This document shows, piece after piece, positions 37,801 to 52,800 of a DNA stretch of 64,000 nucleotides. The stretch's first letter is position 1. Each line of letters starts with the position of its first letter. The notes under the pieces are model-generated. The model was not told where the DNA came from. It saw nothing but the letters and a program-made list of their open reading frames with translations, and ran no database searches. The translations under genes were made by a program, and so were the position numbers. This stretch comes from Pegea sp. RAD2-039 (Eukaryota; Chordata; Thaliacea; Salpida; Salpidae). The stretch is from assembly GCA_034620365.1 (NCBI GenBank), contig JAQGEQ010000354.1, forward strand, positions 124,001-188,000, read 5' to 3'.

Positions 37801-40800
37801 GAGATTGAAGGAGCTGAAATCAGACCAGCAAATCTTGAAAGATTAGCAAAAGGAATCCAACAGGTTAAAGATACCTCGAAAGACCTCTTTTTGATCCTTT
37901 AACTTACAGATCTTCACTTCATACTACGTCAGCGGTTCTGACGTCATCACAGAATGGTACATTGATGACTTGACTCAATATCGAGTAATCAAGAACAGCT
38001 ACAATGTGGTCTTTCGTAAAGAAGGAATCTACAAGTTAACTGTGAGTTATTAAAGGTGAAAAAATGGTGTTTTGATGTTGTCACCTACAGATGATTTTGA
38101 GGAACAGTGCTGGATCTGTCAACAGATCAATTGACATCCATGTTGAGAAGTTAAGGATGTCAAAGATTGAAATTGAATCTTCATCAGAAGAAGGGAATCC
38201 GATTGAAATAAACTCAGAAGTTGACATCAAAGCTCACGTAAGTCCTTTCATCTTTTACTCCTTTTACGATCTTCATCTTACAGATTCAATTTGATCGCAA
38301 TCCTCCTTCAGATGGTTCTATTTGTTACATCACTCCCTCCCGCATCCGATCTTGTCAGTCTTGGAGCTTCAATGATTCCTTGGCAACATCACCAACTCAA
38401 TCTGAGATTCTTCAGACTCTCAACTCTTCTGTTCTTCTTGATGAAGCTGGAGATTGGTTTGTTCATGTAAGTTGCTGATGACGTCATTTAAAGTCTTGAT
38501 GACGTCATGTAAGTTGCTGATGACGTCATTTAAAATCTTGATGACGTCATGTAAGTTGCTGATGACGTCATTTAAAGTCTTGATGACGTCATTTAAAGTC
38601 TTGATGATGATTTTTAATGACGTCATCTACACTATAGGAATGAGCTGGTTGAATGATATAAATGATTTTTTTAATCATCTGAGTCATATATTGATGACGT
38701 CACGTGTACTAATGTCGTCATCACGCGCAGGTTCGAGTGAACAGTTCATATCGAGATGTAAGCAAAGAATTAATGATTGATGTACGAAGTCCAATCAGAT
38801 TTCTTCGATTTGATCTTATTGATCCTCCCAGCGTGGATCGGATTTTAGAGGTTCTTCTTCCCAAAGATCATGAAGATCCATCAAAGATCACTTCCTTCTC
38901 TTTCAGTTTGAAGCCACTGTCAACGTCTCACTTGATCATGTGATCTTTACTGTTTGGTGGAGCGATGATGAGTACCGAGACCCTGAAGTCTTCTCTGATC
39001 CTCGCATCTTTCATGAGTTCGAATCCGCTGGATTACATGATGTCACAATCAGAGCTGATAACGAGATTAGTGGGATGAATCTGAAGCAACAGATCCGCAT
39101 CTATAATCGGCTCACAGGTCAGGGATGTAGTTGTTAAAATAGGACCCTTGAGATAATCAGGGAATTCCCCGGGTCCAGGTATCTTCCAGGAGTAATTTGA
39201 TCGATCTTAGTCTGATGTTGATTTATTGAAATTTTTGAAGTTTAAAATATTCTAGTCTTGTTCCTAGAACATTAGGTTAGGAATTCAAATATTCCAAACT
39301 TTTTAATAATCAGAGATATTTAAAAAAAGAGAATTTCAAAAGCTCCCAACAAATCATGTTGCCAAGTCAACTTTTGAGAAATATTTTTCTTAAATTTCTT
39401 TTGAAGCTATAGAAAAACCAAAAAACCCTTTTTAAATTATGAATCAACAATTTGAATCACTTTTAGCGTTGTATCTTAGTAACCCTGACAACTTCAGAGG
39501 ACAAAACCAAATTTTCAGCTTTTTAAATCAACGAAATAAAAGTAGTTCATCCCTAATTTGCATAAATTGTGATTTTCAGGATTCTTAATCACATCTGATG
39601 AGCCAAATGAAGAGAAGCAAGAGACGGAGTTCAGAATCACCGCTGATACAGGCTTCGATAGTATAGTTGATGTTCTCATTGACTTTGGTCATGATTTGAT
39701 CCCAAACAAGGAGCTAGTATTAAATGAAAATCAAACTTTTGTGGTTTTCGAACAAACATATCCTGAAAAAGGAAACTACAATGTCACAGCGACTGCAAGT
39801 AATCGAATTAATGATGAAAAGAGTAGTCATAAGGTGGAGCTATTACTTCTTGTAAATTGTTGATAATTATTTAACTTTTTCAGGTGGTTATATTTGCTGT
39901 TGAGATCTTATCTGTTGAGATTTCTCCTGAAATCTTCAGGACATTTGAAGAAGGAACACTGGATGTTGTGATGCTAATAAAAAGGTTTATTTTTTCATAA
40001 GATACTTTTGAAACTATGATTTCTGTTTCAGAGATAATCTATTTCGATTTAAATGGTATTTTGGTGAAACTATGATAGAAAATATCGGGAAAAGTCAACT
40101 ACAACACACATTTAAAAGCAGTGGGATTCATGAAGGTAGAGTCACTGTCGTCAGTCTAGCAAGTGGAGTCAACTTCACAAAGGTCTCAAATCAATCATTT
40201 AAAAAACAATCTTTACCAACTTCAATTCACAGAGATTTTCAGTGGAAGTTGAAGACCCAGTTCAGAACATCACTTTGACTCCTTTGAATGTCGTTGAGAC
40301 AAATAAAACGTTTACTTTGGGATATACGGTGAGTGGCGGATCCAATGTTAGGATACAAGTCGAATTTGGAGATGGTTTTTCGAAAACTGTTGATAGTAAC
40401 TCATCAGGTGATGATCAAATCAGAGTCTTTTTGGATCTAATTCATTGATTCATCAGATTCAAGAGGAGATATCAAACACATCTACTCTGAACCAGGAGCT
40501 TACTCAGTTCTAATCACTTGCTTTAATTCAGTTAGTAGAAAAAACAAAACAATTGAAGTAAAAGTTCAGGATCGTGTTTCAAGTAAAGCAGTTGTTTCTT
40601 GTTTCTTCTTCTAATTATGTCCTCAATTAGATCTTGTTCTGAGCTCTAGCGCCTCTAGTAATAGGCTGAAGAAAACAGACCAACGATTCTATGTGGTAAT
40701 TGGTAGGATGGAAACTTACAGAGCCAGTTATTTGGGAACAAATGTGACAGTTAGATGGGAATTTGAGAGTAGTAGTGTGAAAGTTGGTGATGAGGTAAGA

Positions 40801-43800
40801 TCATGTGTAATTGAAAAGATCATATGAGAGCAGGATCTGTTTCAGGTCAGTTTTATGTACAATAACACAGATGACCGTCCATTAAAAGTCAGAGCTTCAA
40901 ATTGGATTAATGATGTTGATGCAAGTGCTATAGTCGAAATCAGATCACCTGTCAAGGGCACAAAGATCTCAGATCATAAAGATCTGATCTTAGTTGATAA
41001 AGAGATCATATTTGAAGAAGAAGGATCTGTTGGAGCTGAAAATTTTCATTGGATGGTACTTTGATCTGATTATAAACCTCACAAAGGTCAACATCTTTTC
41101 TTTTTCAGATCAATCCTCCTCAAGACACATGGGATCACACAGGGAGGACTTTTTTGCACCAATTTTCACACCCAGGGCACTATACAATCCTTCTCTGTGC
41201 ATCCAACTCTGTAAACTTCCCACATCTTTTTCTTGATCTTCCTTTAACTGATTCACTCAGGCGGACTCTCAAAACATCACAACGAAAGTTGCTGTGATTT
41301 CACCTCTTCTACCTCTCATAATCACTATCAATGATGCAAGATCACCACTAGGAGTTGCTGTAAATGAAGTCAGCTCCATAAAAGTCCTTCAAGATGACGG
41401 ATCTTCAATTTTTGCCACTGGTGGAGGTTATATGGACCATATAACCATCAAATGGACGATTTCATCGACTAACTTACCCGATGACGTCATTTACACAGGT
41501 GAGTGCTGCCACCTAGTGACTACTTTTACTGATTTAACTCCTTTGAAAGACTTGGATGCTATTCAATTTACATTTCCAACCCGTGGAAGCTACCAGCTGG
41601 TTGCTAACGTTTCAAACCAGGTCTCGATGGACCAAGCTTCTCTAAAAGTCCAAGCTGAGCGTCTAATTGGGAATATCACCTTGACTAAAACTAATAAGTT
41701 CAGTCACGTGGCAGCTGTCCATGAAAAAGTGGTCATTGAAGTAATGCTGTCCCATGATCACCTACTCTTCTTGTTAATTGGTCCTCAACAGGCTACAGTG
41801 ACAGATGGAAGTGGAATCCAGTATCTGTGGAAGGTTTCAGGAGTTCCAAACGCGACTCAAGACGGATCCCATCTATTCGTGTACACCTTTACAAAAGTGA
41901 AGACTTATCAGGTCCATTTGACCGCGTCCAATGTCATTGGGAATCGGACCGCGTCCTACAAACTCATCGTCCATCATCGGATTGGCTGTAAGTCATTGGT
42001 GAATCGTGTAATAATGTCAATGACGTCATCAATTGCAGCAACATCGATTAGTGTCGATGATCGCGTAGTTAAGGATTTGTTTGTGAAAACCGCTGAAGCG
42101 TATCGATTCGAGCCAGTTGTTAAATGTGATGATGACGTCATTGATCTATTGTGGACTGTTTGGAATGAAACAGGTTTGATTGATAGGGACACGGACATAT
42201 ATCGATGTGATGCTGGAAGTGACTCGCGTTTTATGAGGAAGTTTTCGTGGGTCAGTATGATGCACCGTGTGTGGGTGCCCTTGTTTTATTTGTCCCTTTT
42301 TTGTAGTCTGGAACTTTTGAGTTAGTCTTGAATGCTTCAAACTCTGTCAGTTACCAAATGGCTCGATTAAAAGTGACCGCTGAAAATCCGATCTTGGATG
42401 CTTCCATCATTGTTAGTGATCCAATACTTATTACTGGATCAACTTCTAATGTAAGTTTCAATTTTGTGAGAAGATCTCAAAAGATACTCGAAATAGAAAC
42501 GAAGTTTTTTTGATTATTGGTTCAGAAAATATTTTTCTATCAAATAATAGAGTCTTCAGGCTAGTGGTGGAAAGTACTGTGAGCTGTTAGATATCTTATA
42601 CTTACTTCGGAAATAATTTGAAAGAATTAAATATTTCCTTTTTATTTAAAAAATATTCACACTTCTGAGACAAAATTGATTCAAATAAATTTTCTTAAAA
42701 TTTGTAGAAAATTCTAAAACAGAAATTTGAATTACAAATAAAAATTGAATATCATTTATATAACAAAATAAAAAACAAAAAGCTTTTCAAAACATTTCTA
42801 CAGAAAAATCTTTTATTGAAACCATTTGTTAAGAAAAATGATTACTTTTAACATTCAAAAAGTTAACAAAAAAAGACTCCTTGTTCTTATTAATGATTTT
42901 AATACGATCAATTGAATATCTAAACCAGAATTTGTAGACCAAATAGACTCAGATCATGTTTAGGAAGATATATAGCGCGTTTAGAAGGAGATTAGAAAAG
43001 ATTTTATCTGTAGAGGAAGATACAAAATACAAATCTTGCTACTTATACCACTTTTTTGATGAAAGTAACTTTTTTTTAACATTTTGATGATGAACATCTG
43101 AAAATCATTAAATTAAGTATGAAATAGTTCTGTTTGCAACGTATTCAGTTAAAGACTTCAACTGACAAATTCAAACTTTCTGCAAAAGTTTTTCATCTGA
43201 AGGTTTTTCTCAGAACTTATCTAAGAATTTTATGATTAGAAACTACTGATTACTAGATTTTTGTTTCAAGTTCTTCGCAAATATCACAACAGAAGCAGAT
43301 CTTGTTGATTTGATCTTTAAATTTGGTGATGGTTCCGATCCAGAAAAACTTTTTTCAAATATTCTAATTGATAAAATCGACGAATTACATGCAACAGTGG
43401 ATTCTAAACATGTCTATCGTAAAAGTGGAATCTTTATTGTAAGATTTCAGATTCCAAATTCGATTTTTAACTTCAATATTTGTAGATGTCTGTAACCGCT
43501 TCAAATAATGTTTCAAGTTGTTATGATGAAGTTGAAGTGATTGTAAGAGATCGGATCTCTGGATTAGAGATCTTAGGATGTTGTGATAAATGCGTGAGTA
43601 ATCACAAGTTTAATCTTTTTGTTTGGAAACACTTTTTAATGAATTTACAGTTTAAAAAAAGTACTTCAGCCTTTAACCTCTCAGCAACTACAAAAATGGG
43701 TACCAATGTGACTTATACCTGGAAAATAATCAACAATGACCTCTTACACGAGTTTACTGGTCACCAAATACCTGTACAGTTCTTCAAAGCTGGGACAGTT

Positions 43801-46800
43801 GAAATAGAAGTGATCGCAGACAACAAAATCGGGAGTTTAGCGAAAAAGATCTCTTTTACGGTAAATCTGATCTCAAGTGTCATCAGATCTTCATCAAAGA
43901 CATTTAGGTGGAAGATCCGCTAGAAATTGAGATCAAAGTCATGAATGAAGACGCGGTCTTTGTCGGTTATGACGTCACGTTCATCATCAAAGTCCTAAAA
44001 GTAAGTCATCGAAACTGTGGTTGCTATGCTGATATGGTTGCTAGGGTGGATCGCCGTTAATGACGTATGACTTTGGGGACGGAGACGTGATTACAAACAT
44101 CACAAGGACCACAATCAAACACATCTACATATCACCAGGTGACCATCAAGTTAAGGTCACAGCCCATAACAACGTATCAACGGTTAGTATTGACATGTGA
44201 TGACGTCATCGATGTTAATCACGTAACGTAGGTTGTGGAGCATGATCAGATCTACGTCAACAACTTGTTGTGTGTCAGACCGTTGCTAAGTTACATTGGA
44301 GGTGACGGGCAACAGTTTTATCGTTCCCGAGAACTTTATTTAGAAATCTCGATTGAAACTAATAATTGTCGAGCTTATAATCTTCAATATAAATGGAAGA
44401 TGTACAATCAATCATCTTGTGAAGATTTACTCCTTGAAAATGAGATGGTTTCTTCCAATAAAGTCCCTAAAATCTCAATTAATCTTCGGATCATCTTCAG
44501 ATCTTACCTGGGACTCCTTCTTACCCCTTATTAAGTCTCGCTTCTTTGACACTAGAAGTTGGCAACTATTGCGTGATCACAACAGCTTCCTACTCTAAAA
44601 CACCCCTAACAGACTCCATCAACACCACCATCGAGGTATCTCGCGTTTTGATGATGTCATCATCTGTGTGACGTCACTATTTCAGGTGGTTTCGACCCCC
44701 TTAGCGGCTGTGATTAGTGGAGGTACTTATCGAATTGTCTCGAACAAGGTCGATGTGATCTTCAACGCCAGCTCCTCATTTGATCCTGATCTTGAGATGG
44801 ATCAACAGACTGAGTTGGAATTCGAATGGAGTTGCTCTATAAACTCATCCACGGTTTAAATCCACTCTTTGATCTTAATCTCTTTATCTAATCCTCTTCT
44901 AGACTCTTCCTGGAGACGATGGATGTTTTGAGACTACTAGAGGCGCTACAGTGACTCGAAAAGCTGGTCAAATGTTGCCAGGGATCCATTATAACATCAC
45001 CATGACAACATGGAAATCCAGCAAGGCACCAGTGTCCACGTGGCAGAATGTGAGATATGAAAATGGAGTGATGACGTATTGAAACAACTTGATGACGTCA
45101 TCAGGTGCTGGTGGTTGTCGAAGAAGTTCCAACTGTAACAATTGCTTGCACATCTTGTCGGATCCGATCGACCTTAGAAGTCAGTTCCTCCCATCAACTA
45201 GTACTTCAGGGATCTTCCAGTTACATGCCAGCTGAGGTGTTAATGACGTCATTGATTGATGACATCACCAGTTCATGACGTAATATGTTGATGACATAGA
45301 GTAACTTCACGTGGACAGCGATTCGTCGAAATATCAGCGATGGAATATCCAAGGACTTTGTATTGAATATGCGGACCACAACTACTGGTCCTACTGGTCG
45401 TTATCTGGTCGTAAGGACAGGCAAACTACTTCCTTTCTTTGATTACGAGTTCACACTGAAGGTTGGTTGCTATACAGCTGGTGATGACGTCATCAGCGTG
45501 TTTGGTTGCTAGGTGAGTGCTGAAGAGGGAATTGTTGGGTCTTCGAAGCTAGTTTTGCATGCCAACAAGCCACCAAGTGGTGGGATTTGTAAAATGGAAT
45601 TCGATGATGATCATGTTTATGTTCTCGAAACCCTCGTCAGGTAATGACGTCAGATGATGACGTCATTAGCTGAACTGATGTGCTGTATAGATTCTCGTGT
45701 TTTAATTGGTCAGATGAAAGCTTAGCGCCTTTAGTGTACTCCATAATCGCAATCCGCCAAAATGGTCACACCAGTGACGACAACTTTGTTCTCTACAAAG
45801 GGACTTCCCCTACTTACGAGGTAAGTTACTGATATCCAAATTAGTCACGTGATATCAATTCTACGCAGACGTACCTACCACTAGGCCTCGAGCACAGCGG
45901 GACAGGTGTCCAGATACAAGTGCTTGTTGAAGACGAGTTGGGGACTTTTAACTTGGCTATGAACAGGTACTTTCCCTGCCACACAACTTATATGGTTAGT
46001 GACATCATCATATAGGACGATAGAGGTTCATTTGAGGTCAGAAGATGAAGTCGATACGATTAAATGGTTGGAAAATAAAACTTATACTGATCTACTGGAG
46101 TTACAGCGAGCAAGTGATCCTCAGATAGTTGCTGATTTCATCACTGGATTGGTTACTGTTCTCAATCAAGTAATTACGTGACTAGCTGCTCGCTGATTGG
46201 TTGATTTTACATGTTTGATAGAATTCAGAGAATTTGTCGAATCATGCTTCGAATCGTGAGAAGATCCGAAATGATATTACAAGAACAATTACTTCGTTAA
46301 ATACAAATACTTTTGATGAGATTCGTCAAGTCAGTGCAGTTTTCAAACAATGTCTTGTAAGTATCAATTGCATCCTGCTCTCCAAATCTTCATCTTTCCA
46401 ATCTTTCAACCGGGATTTTTTAGAGAGTACCATCTGAGCTACAAGATGTAAATCTACAAGAGACTGGTGTGAATAAATTGCAAGAAATTGCAGTTCAAAT
46501 ACGAGCTTATAATATTGAAACAAGTGAATCAAGATATTTAGCTGTGATTAATGATCTTATGGATAGTGTGAGCTTGATGATTGATTCAGTTAATTATCAT
46601 GTATATGTGACTGGTCGAGCTGAAATATCAATGAACTCAACAGGTTTGATGTCTTATTTATCGTGATTAAAAATCAGATTTTTGAATTGTGTTTAAAAAT
46701 TGAAACTTTTGAAAATGAAACAGATTTGGTTTACTAACTTAAAAAAAAAGTTTTTCGTCTCACAAAGTTCTTTTTGATCTAAAAGATTAAGTACTTCAAA

Positions 46801-49800
46801 TAATAAGTTGCTTATCGTTACATCTCTTAGCTCTCCCCTTCAATAATATCTTTAAACTTGTGCTGCTGATAAAACTAAACCCTAAACACTGATATCTACT
46901 TCACCAAAAATTTGACTTTCTCTTTAAAGTTGAATCGGTTTTAAGTGAAGAACACCGTAAAGAAATGTTGACAGTTTTAATGGATTCAGTTACTCAGTTA
47001 TCAAATAATTTGTTGCTAAGTAAAGTAGAAGGCGAAGAAGCAACTTATATCAACACAACTCTGTTTTCATCTTATGGAAAACGAACAACAACTACTTCAA
47101 TGAACAGGTTTACTTGTGTCTTTACTGATCATGATTTAGATTGATCTTTTTTTAGTACTTTGATCAACGATGGTTGCATGTTAAAGCTCCCAACAAATCT
47201 TTTCGAAAGTTTGGATACAGAAAAGGAAATCATTTTCTTGTTTTTAGTTTCTCAACAAGTTAGAAGTTTTTATTTATTCATAAAAAATTATTATTTCATT
47301 TCTAACTTTCCGAACAGAATCCTTTTACTTATGGATATTTACCTTCGGAAGTTTCAAGCACAAACGGAGTCGCTAATATTTCAACAAGGGTCCCATCTTT
47401 ACAGATAAAACTTCCTTCACTAGATCCGCTAACCATTAAAGACCTAAAAGGGTCTTCATCTACAAGCAGTCCTTATGAAAGAATGATTAAACTAGTGATG
47501 GCACCAAGCAACAGAAGATATATCAGCAGTGATTACGAATCATCATTCAATTCTGTTGTAGATTTCTCCATCTACACTCCGAGAGTAAATCCGATTTCAT
47601 ATTTTGGGTTTTTATTAATTTTTTGAGCTTAGAATGGAGTTACATTTTCATCAAAAGAAATTAAATCTAAATCTTGGAAACGTGTGGATGTTTTGAATAG
47701 TAATTCAGATGAAAAAGCGTCAGCTCATATCATGGTGATTTATGAAAAGTTGCAGGATGAGGAAGACGCTACACCATTTATAGGTGAGAACGACTAGTTT
47801 CAACAAGAAGTGATGTAGATCGACTCTTTGAGGAAGTCATCACCACAGACCGTCGTCTTCTGTGTAATTAGGGTAATATCAACAAATGATTAAGATTTGA
47901 AGATTTGTGGAAAGATTGTACAAACAAAAGGGTTAATGTAAAAATCCTTCTTAAACTGGGTTCCCTTCACAATATTCTGAGACTTCTAGCTTCTGTATGT
48001 TTTTTTGAGAGTTGATTTCAGAAGTTAGCTGGAAGCATAATAGATGAGTGTTTAAGAGCCTAGAGTGATTAGAAGTCACGCAAAACAGCTCTCTTCAATC
48101 AATTACTTCAAAAACTTCATATTTCGAATCTTTTAGATGTCTACCTCTCATTTTCTGATTATCCGAACGAATGGAACTTCAGTAGAAGCTTGCAGCTCAC
48201 AGAAGACACAATTAGTGAATTTTCAAATCATCTCAAATACACCTTCTACTTAGAACCAATGTTAGTTGATCTCCAGTTTCATCTTCATCTTCTAATCTGA
48301 ATTTTTCATAGAAACAGAACTTCAACTCAATATTCAAACTATTTTCTCAACATCACCAACAGATACTCATCAGTGGATGTAAAAGTCTCAGTTGGAATCT
48401 ATTACAGCTCCTGTCAATACTTCAACAACGCGGTAGACGCCCTTCAGTGACAGAAATTAGTAATTTATTCATCAATCAATTACAGAGTCAATCATGGGAT
48501 AATTATGGATTAGAAACCTCACCGGAAACCACTCCTTCCGTCGCTATTTGTTACTCAAATCATCTCACATCTTTCGGATCGTTTGTGATCAGTCCACCGA
48601 ATCTCATCAACTTTAATGAGATCACAGTAATTCAGATGTGATCTGATGTAGATCTTTTAAAGATTCTTTGCTCTCACAGAATGTTGATGTCATTGAAAAT
48701 CCAGTCGCCTTGATTCTGATCTCTGTCATCTTTGCTATTTATGTGATCTCAATGATCATATGCCGAAGATTGGATTGCAGGGATTTAGAGAAGATTGCAA
48801 TGATTCCGTTGTGTGGAAGAAACGGATCTTTCAAGTATGAAGTGACCGTCAAAACATCCTCAAGTCTCGGCAGCGGTTAGACCACGACCCTTGCGACCCC
48901 TAGTACCCTAAATCTTATTTCTAGGGACATCTGCAAACATTGGGATCAGAGTTTACGGATCACAAGAGAAGTCTGATTCAGTTCATCTTTACAACAAAGG
49001 AGCATTTCAACGAGGGTCCGTTGATTCCTTTTACATTGCATCTGAGGTAGATCTGGGAGAAATTCGCAAGATACAGATTTGGCATGACAACACAGGTTGG
49101 TTGGTTGGTTGTGATGAGGTGGCAGGCTGTGATTGGACGATTTTCAGGATTGGATCCGGCGTGGAATGTTAGCAGAGTGATGGTAAAAGATATTGAGAGA
49201 AATTCAATTTCCTATTTCTTGATTGATATGTGGTTACAAGTGTACCCAGATGACGAAGAAGATGTCACATGCTTAAAAAAAGTCATCCACAGAGCAAGTA
49301 AGCTGCCTTGATATAGCGACTAAAATGGGTCGTAACTCGCTGTTGATAGCTGAAGAAGAACTTCAAAACTTCTCTAAACTCTTTGGGACACATATCTCTA
49401 ATGGATGGAAGGATAATCACCTTTGGTGGTCCTTAATTGAGCATCCACAGCGGAGCACTTTTACCAGAATGCAACGTCTAACATGCGCCATAACACTTGT
49501 GTATTCATTCATGGCTATAAGGTGACACTCAAACCTGATTCACATCGATTCAAACATCTTCTTACAGCTCTTTATGGTATCAAGACTTTGATGGAGATGG
49601 AGATGAGATTGGAATCTTCCGATGGAAGGATATAGCAGTCGGAGCGATCATTAGTGTCTTCGTCTTCCCGCTTAATATCATCATTGTTTTGTTGTTTAAA
49701 AAATCTAAAGTTGAAGTAAGATGGAGGTGAGATCTTAAACTGATCTTTAATGATCTTCATCCAGCTGAATCTCGCTGGGACTTGGAGATCTCGGATGCCA

Positions 49801-52800
49801 ACCGCTGAAACTGTTGAGTTGTTAGATGAGATTGATCCTAGGATTAATGACATCAGTTTGTCAGAAGATGAAGAAGGTTATAAGAAAGATGATGAAGACG
49901 CTGAAATTATCACTGTACTCCCAACTGTAAGCTCCTTGTATAGATCCTAATCTTCATCCTCGCTTCACTTTGATGATTTTTTTCAATCTTCAGTTTAATC
50001 TTAACTTAATTTTCTTTTTCGTCTCTGCTCTGTATCTTACTTGGATCTTTATCCCAAATTTCATCCCAATCTTCAATTTATCTTGCCCCAAATCTTTATT
50101 TTAATTATTTCTTTGATCTTCACTCTGATCTTCATCCTGATCTTCTTCTTTCAGGGGATCAAACGTCGCAGTTTCTCTCACAACCTTCAACTCGAAGTTG
50201 ATTACATCATCAGTGACGTAAGCGCTTCATACTTCACTCAATCTACTTCTAATTTTGGTCATCCACAGAACGCAACAGAAGAGTCTCCCTACGGATCTAA
50301 AGACACCGGATTTTCAAGTGGAAGCGTTTCAGAGAACGGGTGAGTTGACTGGCACCCCCTAGTGACCACTTTTTAACTCAGACTTCTTTTAGGAATCTAG
50401 CTCAATTAAGACGTCGTCATGGAGGCTGCATTAATGAGGAGGATCTTGGTCAAGACATCTCGAAGATCTTAAGCTCCAGTGACGTTAATGAAACTATTTG
50501 TAACAAGTCAGTTTACTGCTCGCTGATTGGACGATTTTTATTCATAGCTTTGCAGATCGAAGAACTTACGAAGGACACAAAATACTAAATTTGAAGAAGA
50601 TGGACTTTCTTCTTTTTTGTCTCCTATGTCTGTTATGGATGAAGCTCAATCAGTCATTGAAGGTCCGATCTCTCCTCGCAGCGTTATTTTCGACTCTCGT
50701 GTCTCTATTGAATCTTCTCAAAGTAAACAGAGTGGGCCACTAGGGGGCAGTAAATTGTTATCCAGAAAATCTTTGCAGATGAATTAGATGATGAGGAGGA
50801 CATCGAACCATCCGAGTTCCTTCTCCCTCACATCTTTATCTACTTTGCATATTTCCTCTGCTTCACCATTATCGCTCTCTCAGCATTTGTAATTATTCTC
50901 AAAGGATATCAACTTGGTTACCAAGCTTCTACTCGTTGGGTTATCTCGCTTCTCGTTGCCATGCTTGAAAGCTTCTTCATTATCGAACCAATCAAAGTCA
51001 GTCCTCACCACCATCTCACGTTTCCATAGTGACGTCATCATCATTAGGTGCTACTCGTTGCGGTGTACGCGATCACGTGTTCAGAACGTCCTAACCAGCA
51101 GGACCAGTATGTGGACTACACTCCGAAATGTGACATGCACGAACAAGTTCAAGTAAGTTCAAATATCGAGTCTTGATGACGTCACCAGCTCGTGATTAGA
51201 AACGAAGATCAAGGATCAAACCCCCAGCCGGATTCGCGCTGGAAAAGTGTAAAGAAGAAGCTTTGAAATCACGACGCCTTCATCAACTTCTTCAACAATT
51301 TGTTGTCCACGTGGTGTTGCTTTGGAGCTTATTAGCATTTGTGTTTTGGGACAGGGACTCAACCTCGTACTGGTCACATAAGGCCATTAAAGATCTGGTT
51401 TTCCGTTTCAACCACTCACTTAACGACGTCACTTTGTAAGTAACTGATGACGTCATCATATCGCTTCATGTACGCCTTGAAGGGTGGACCACATTGTTCC
51501 TTGGTTGAATGGTTCATTTCTACCTTGTGTTCTTTATGGGTCGAGCCCAGGACAGGATAGTCCGACCTTTAGTCCATTGCTAGGCAAAATTCGATTACGT
51601 CAGCAACTTGCCTTGCCAGGTAATATCGGTTTGTGACGTCATCACTTCGATTCAGCGATTTTTGTTAGTGACTTGTGATGTGGAAAGAACAAAGTATTCG
51701 GCGTTGATGACTTATCCAAATGATTCCTGCATCCCAACTTCTTGGGAGCAAGATAAGGATTTGCTCTTTTCAGGATCCGATCTTTGGAGCTTTCAACATC
51801 CGTCATCATTTGGGTTTGTTGGATTCAAAGTGTTTTTCGTCTAATCTTTTTGATTTTAGATTTGCATATTTTGGATCTCATGGGATTTATGATGATTCCG
51901 GATACTTTGTTGATCTTGATCCTTCATCTTGGGAATCAACTCTTGCATCTTTACAATCAGCTGATTGGTTGAGTAGAAGCACGCGAGTTGTTATCTTGGA
52001 GTTTACTCATCTCAATCCTGCCACCTACTGGTCAGTTTGCTTCAAAATCTTCATCTTTGTGATTTAGATTTTCAGGTTTATTGTTTCAACGATCTTTTTT
52101 GAACCTCATCCAACTGGATTTTTATCATCTTCATATCAATCTTCAACTTCGCGATTATTCCGACCGAGCTCAGCTCTTTATTTAGACATCGTGTTTATTG
52201 TAAGTTGCCAAAATTGCTAACTTTCAAATATCTAATTTTCATTTCATTAAATCTTGAATCGATTTATGAAATTACTTTCTACAAGAAACTATTTTTCAAG
52301 TGGTTAAGACACAAAAAACCGATAAATACTTTTCGGTTTTCAGGTATTTTTTGCGCTCATTGGTATTTTTCTTTGGGTTAAAGAAATAAAGAAATTATAT
52401 TTGAGTAAATCACTTCTTGCATATTTGAGGAAGAACACAAATTGGATTAACCTGTTTGTCAATTTTAACATCCTGCTAATCTGTATTCTATTCATAATCA
52501 AGTAATTAGAAAAATTGATCCAATAAAGTTCAACTTGAAGCAACAAATTTTTCTGTTTTCAGAGAAGTTAAAGTTGAAGAAGCATTTCAAAATCATTTAT
52601 CAAACAGAAATGAATTTACGAGTTTTTATCAAGCTTCAAGCTACTCAAATCTTCTAACTTATCTCTCTTCATTTCTCCTTGCAATTCTTATGGCCAAGGT
52701 AGTTACTACATAACCTAAAGTAACCCTAAATGACGTCATTACCGCTTAGGTGGTCCGTTTGCTGAGATTTGTTCAAGGGTGGTCGAAATTTGGTGAAACT

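Noticed and set aside
38420..38780. Repetitive frames on both strands that look like a repeat protein
   Set aside because: They are translations of the 42-nt intronic tandem repeat of the polycystin gene; real exons splice around it.
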